DNA of 64,000 nucleotides, from the NCBI GenBank assembly GCA_026874595.1, contig CM049316.1, forward strand, positions 20,481,839 through 20,545,838, read 5' to 3'. Positions 59,343-64,000 of the stretch are shown here, piece by piece. The stretch comes from Sipunculus nudus (taxonomy: Eukaryota > Annelida > Sipuncula > Golfingiida > Sipunculidae). Each line of letters begins with the position of its first letter. Positions within the stretch are counted from its first letter, which is position 1. Below the pieces are notes generated by a model, which was given only the letters and a program-made list of their open reading frames with translations, was not told the origin of the DNA and ran no database searches. Position numbers and translations under genes: made by a program.

Positions 59343-61369
59343 CCTGACGATATAATACAGAGGTTTAATATATGGTTAATGGTTATGTTTATTAATGGTT
59401 AACAGTTAATGTTAAATAATAAAAGCACATTAGATAGCACTCACTGTTGTGTATATGCTTATAAAGTGCCTTGAAAAGTATGTTTTAGTAGCTTTTAATC
59501 ACAGTTGAACTAAACGAATCTACAGTTATAGGGAAGAAACTTTTTTGGTCATGGTTTTAGAATATTAGCAGTTGTTTGCTTTTGTACCAACGACTGAAAA
59601 CAAAGCACTTGTAGGGAACCAAGTTTTCATGTAACAAATCAAACGGTTCATTGGAAAAAGAGATTAAAATATTTAACAAAAGAAATCATCAGACGTTTAA
59701 TGCTGCTATACTATCATAGATCAGATTAATGCAATTATAAATACTGTCTATCTTGATCAATGAATATCAGATGCACTTTTTATATCATCCATTAAACACA
59801 TAATAACCACTGGGATGCAATAAGGAGAATAAATGAACATCATCTAGCAATTTACTGTATACTTAAATACTCTTTTATTTCCTAATAAATATAAATAAAT
59901 TCCCTGTTGAACGAATTTTCCAATGAATCCGAACAATATTAGTAAACAGTGTAGGAAATTATTAAACAAGAAAGGCATTTTCGGGATGTAATAAGGATAA
60001 TTAAGTAAATGTTATCTGGCAATTTTATATTATAAGTACATACTTTATAGTTATACGCTCTTTATTCCCCAATAAGTATAATAGAGATATCTGTTAAACA
60101 ATTTTCAAAACTCCAACCAATACCAGGCTCTTTTTCCATAAGCCATTCCCATGAGTCTCCCAGTTCCTTCAACCATTTTATTTTTTAAGATAAATAACAA
60201 AGAAAAATATTTTTGTACAATAACATCGTATATTGAAACATAAGCTTACTTAGATTGTAGATTTTAATAGAAATCTAGAAAATGTAGATTTTTCATAAAT
60301 AATGTACATATATTTCTTAACACAACTTGGATTAAATAGAAAGACAGTTGATTGGTATGGGAGTCAAGCTTTGCAAGCCCATGTCGAGTATACATTGCTG
60401 AACGGTTCTAAATTGCAGAAGTACAAGGTAGCTGTGAAGTGTCAGTTATACATTTGTCATATGTAAGTAAAATGCAAAAGGTCCTTTCTAGTCATTTCGT
60501 TGGTTAAAGTGTAACATTTGTAGGTTAATGTCCATGAATGTTCAGAGGATACATGGCCAGGAAGGCCACTTGGACGGCCGAATTTTTCCGGCCTTTCACG
60601 ACGTCACGCCAGGGGCGGAGAACGACATGTGGTAAAAAGGAAAGAGGGTTAAGTGTGTGTAATGTTTAAAGTTATGTGTTAAATGTAACATCGCATGGAA
60701 ATTATCGTTATTTAAGTGCATAAAATTGATACTCTCTGGCAAATGCCGACAAATATCACCTTGAAAAACCATGCTAATGGGGGTATTTTCAAAAAACAAA
60801 GGACACTCTAGATCCAACAGCTGATGCTTATCTCTCTGCCTCTACTTAAAGCTATCTGGAAAGTTGCTATTATTATAAGTAAAACTGCAGCTAGGCTAAA
60901 TGTTGTGTTATTTGCTTTCTACTGTTTTTTTTTCTTTCTGTTCTTATTTCTTTCATTGCTTGTATATGGACCATGAGTCTGTAATAAAACGTTATTATTA
61001 TAATAATTATTATTATTTTTACATCTATCAATACACGAGTTATAAAGGGTCTATGTATGTATGTGTCTATATTATCTGTGGGCTCGTTTGCAGATAACTT
61101 GCCCAGCACTCATATGCCGGTTTGGAAAATGGTTCACGTAAACACAGAAATGTCAAGCGAAGGCCTAGGTTGAAGTAACATCCACTGAGCAATACTGTTG
61201 AAGTGATGTCATCTGCGGCGCATGGTTGAAACGTGTGGTTGCAGATTAACATGATTTAACGCTGTGCTGTTTAAGGACAAATATGTTTGTATACGTTAGC
61301 TTTATTTATTTTATATGGACAATCGGTTATGATAAAACACAATTGTTATTCTCCATGACTCGGAAAGTA
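59340..61369. other. No gene seen
   Basis: AT-rich DNA with an (ATT)n-like patch near 61000-61020. Frames near 60.6 and 60.9 kb have no recognisable domain. Confidence 0.5.
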
Positions 61370-61500
61370 GATGTCAAGAAAATTGGAGAAAATGGAGAAA
61401 ACCCTCGGCCCTGGACTGGCAACAACAACCAGATCTCACGGCCACTTCTAGAATCGAACCAGTGTCGCCAGAGGAGAGGACGTTAGGCTCTATAGATGTA
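61370..61500 (-). mobile_element. tRNA-derived SINE-like element
   Basis: On the minus strand AGCCTAACGTCCTCTCCTCT, GGCGACACT is followed by a clear B box, GGTTCGATTC (61460-61451). The body then continues as GGCCGTGAGATCTGGTTGTT, GCCAGTCCAGGGCCGAGGG and TTTTCTCC. The anticodon-arm-like part and B box with a GAGGGTTTTCTCC body is the usual shape of mollusc tRNA SINEs. The plus-strand frame ending QCRQRRGR is its shadow. Confidence 0.55.
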
Positions 61501-62469
61501 ACGTAGTATGTTTTAACAAATAACAATCAACAGGAATCACAAAAATTGAGCGTTTGTCGTATTGGATGCTGCGGTCAGGTCTTCAGGGGCAAAACAGGTT
61601 CATGGAAATTAACCTGATGCTGATGTTAGACCGCGCTTGATCTGTAGGACCTACGTATGCCCTGGATGCGGATCCAATTCTCGAGTAAGAATTCAATTTT
61701 ACAGCGTGTCTCGTAGCCTTTCTTTTGTATTATAAACAGAAGGACTGGCTAGCCCAGCTGGACTATAGGTCTGTGTCCCAGGGAACATTGTGACAACTAT
61801 TTAACAGTGTTACTCGTCTTTATTTGCAAAAGACAATTGTGTCATTTTTATGATATGTGCTCATGTGTTATTTTCAGACTGAATAGGCATCCTTATTGTG
61901 CATGTATTATATCATTCGTCGAATATGACTCCATGGCGCAGCCTCTCATTTTTTATTAGTAAGGTATTTTATTCTTTTTGAGCCTGTTATATTACAACAG
62001 CCGTTGGGACATATTGTAACGCACAGTACACCACCTTTCCTGCAAAAGTAAATAAAAAAATATAAAGCTAAATTTCATGATTTGTGCATTTCGAAAATTT
62101 AATCTGTTAATATTTTCATGATATGGATGTTATCCAGGAAAATATATTGAAAAGTTTCAGGGTTGAGTTACTTTTCATTATAAGGAGTACCATTTAGATA
62201 TATGTATCATTACCTTCAACGGATTTATAGTAAGGGCTGTTCGGGGGCTGCTCGGGGAAAGCTGAGTTACAAGCTATTGTAGTTCTAACATTTCCTTAAA
62301 ATATACCCTATAAACAGTGCTATTTTATCAGAAGTGGACACCATAAATAGCTCCACAAATCAAATTGCTTAGCAGGAAAGTATTGGAGTATTTGTAAAGC
62401 AAACATGCGTTTAGCCTTTCTTTCAAATCGACATAACGGCCATTTTTCAGAAAATGCATTGCGATCCAT
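61501..62469. other. No gene seen
   Basis: AT-rich unique-looking DNA. Confidence 0.45.
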
Positions 62470-63414
62470 GTTTCAAATAACATAAATGGAAAATGCATTA
62501 AATCAAAATGCCGCAAAGACAGTAATTGCCACAATTGCTCTCTACTCCCATTCCCCCTGCTTATTTGAGGCTTGATTTATGGAATGCTTATGGTAATGCT
62601 TTGGTTTCTCCTGTATACAGGGAGTGTTACTCGGCTTATTACTAAGTAACATAAGCTTATTACTTATTACTATGGACAGTGGGTTGGCGATGAAATTGTT
62701 TTTTTATGTGAGCGGCGTGACATAGGCTTAGGTACAGATGTCCTTTTGGTAAAAAAATTACGATGCTAGTATCCACCAAACGCGTACTCTAACAAGTGTG
62801 ACTCTCCAGAAATACCCTTGCACATTTATCGTGATCCTAGAGAACAATTTCTTACAACAGTCATACCAACGACTGTGTCACGCGTGCTATGTGAACAAAC
62901 TACTAAAAAGCGATATTAATTCGGACAAAAGTCTGCTGACACCGAGGCGTAATGTTTTATGTGGACGTATTCATTGGTGTGGGATACTAAGAAAAGTCAA
63001 CAAGTCGTCTGGTCCAGAAGTGTTGGCTGCAGATTCAGTTAAGAAATGTGAGATATGCGACTTAACCTACCGCGGTGCCGTTAAGGCCTCTGTCAAAGCA
63101 ATAAAGCGCATATCACTTCACTTCCAAATACACAAAAATTGTTTCAAATTTGGATGCTTATATCAGTGTTTGAATTTCCTACGACATCCTTATCAATGTC
63201 TCGTGCCACAATGACAAGAAGACATGCCATAATCAGTGCCATTATTTTATCACTTCTGATGCAACTGTTATTCACGCTTGCACTGCACTTGAGACTGACC
63301 AACAAAACACGTCTCGTATAAATGTATTTATTCTATAGAATAAATGTTAAGGTTGCTTATCATTGCGCATCTTCTCATGTACAAATATAGCCATTAATAT
63401 ACTTATAAACACAT

Positions 63415-63463
<49 letters not shown>

Positions 63464-63860
63464 CAAAATAAACATCTGATATAAAGCACTTTATACATCC
63501 ATTGTAAATGAAGTAATGTTCTTTCAAAGGAAAGCATGATTCCATCTTTTAGCCAATGTCTAGAATGTCGGATATATGTACCCCAATATAGAACCTTTCA
63601 AAAACAAAACTTTATCCATGACAGTTACATGGCTGGTCGTTGTTCAATGACAGGAATATTGAGAGAAGTTTTCTCTCTTTACATATGCATCATTTATCTT
63701 TAACTAGCATGTTGGAGCACTTACTTATATGTTACACCCCTGTGTTAGCATTCTGAGGCTGTGCCAAAAAGAATTTTATCGAGGAATATGTATATGTTAT
63801 AGCAAGTTGAGTTTTTTCTAGTTATAAAGAAAATCCCTCTATTTATCTAAATCTATCAGG
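62470..63860. repeat. Duplicated block, copy B
   Basis: It is the partner of 50436-51750, in the same orientation, slightly longer because of a CA/TA tract. Here a 138-codon plus-strand frame (62798-63214) stays open. It is Cys/His-rich in places (CEICDLTYRG, LHFQIHKNCFKFGC), but the same stretch in copy A has stops and length changes, so coding is doubtful. By analogy with copy A it should lie downstream of a minus-strand TLR beyond the right edge. Confidence 0.7.
63412..63463. repeat. (CA)n(TA)n microsatellite in copy B
   Basis: A CACACACAC run then TA, absent from the same place in copy A. Confidence 0.9.
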
Positions 63861-64000
63861 TACAAAGTTACTTTGGCAATAAAGAGTAAAACGAAAAAAT
63901 AAAGTTCAACTGTCTCAGTAATATCCTAACCCAGCCATACTCCTTACAAATCTTGATTGCATATATAATTCTAAATTGAATATAGAAACAGAAATCGAAC

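Noticed and set aside
62798-63214. 138-codon Cys-containing frame
   Set aside because: The homologous stretch in the duplicated block at 50.8-51.1 kb has stops and length changes, and no known domain is seen; kept only as a note under the repeat.

Overview
The window looks like a piece of a lophotrochozoan genome, most likely a marine bivalve mollusc. This is inferred from three features: an expanded family of single-cysteine-cluster Toll-like receptors (TLRs), spliced AT-rich DNA full of (TA)n tracts, and many short mobile elements that carry internal tandem repeats. Nothing looks bacterial or viral. No gene in the window is clearly intact from start to end.

The gene content worth naming is a TLR cluster. 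Two TLR-like genes lie head to tail on the + strand (24.4-26.9 kb and 31.4-33.9 kb) and a third lies on the - strand (52.1-54.5 kb). All share one plan: signal peptide, N-terminal Cys cap, leucine-rich repeats, one C-terminal Cys cap (LRRCT), one transmembrane helix and a cytoplasmic TIR domain. Each also carries its own frameshifts and stop codons, so as written none encodes a full receptor. Lesions are concentrated in the extracellular half; two of the three TIR domains are fully open. A block next to the 3' end of the third TLR (50.4-51.75 kb) is repeated at 62.5-63.9 kb. That suggests a further minus-strand TLR just beyond the right edge.

The rest is mostly repeats and dead mobile elements. 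0-1.4 kb: a broken member of a multicopy invertebrate ORF family. 3.05-5.93 kb: an element with palindromic ends around ~340-bp tandem units. 6.7-7.7 kb: a tRNA-derived SINE and a GC-rich repeat. 8.3 kb: a minisatellite. 11.2-12.3 kb: a Helitron-like 3' end and a foldback element. 13.0-16.1 kb: two satellite arrays. 16.9-18.3 kb and 48.6-50.0 kb: two copies of one ~1.37-kb element with a ~245-bp internal array. 18.6-20.9 kb: a broken transposase-like gene with a second broken frame facing away from it. 29.6, 34.6 and 42.6-44.7 kb: LINE or other retroelement fragments. 58.1-59.3 kb: a large foldback element between two (TA)n tracts. 61.4 kb: another SINE.

A few isolated exon-like segments with good splice sites (37.4, 38.8-39.4, 45.7, 47.3 and 48.4 kb) could belong to genes I cannot name. 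Large stretches, especially 35-38 kb, 39.5-42.6 kb and 59.4-62.4 kb, show nothing I can support.
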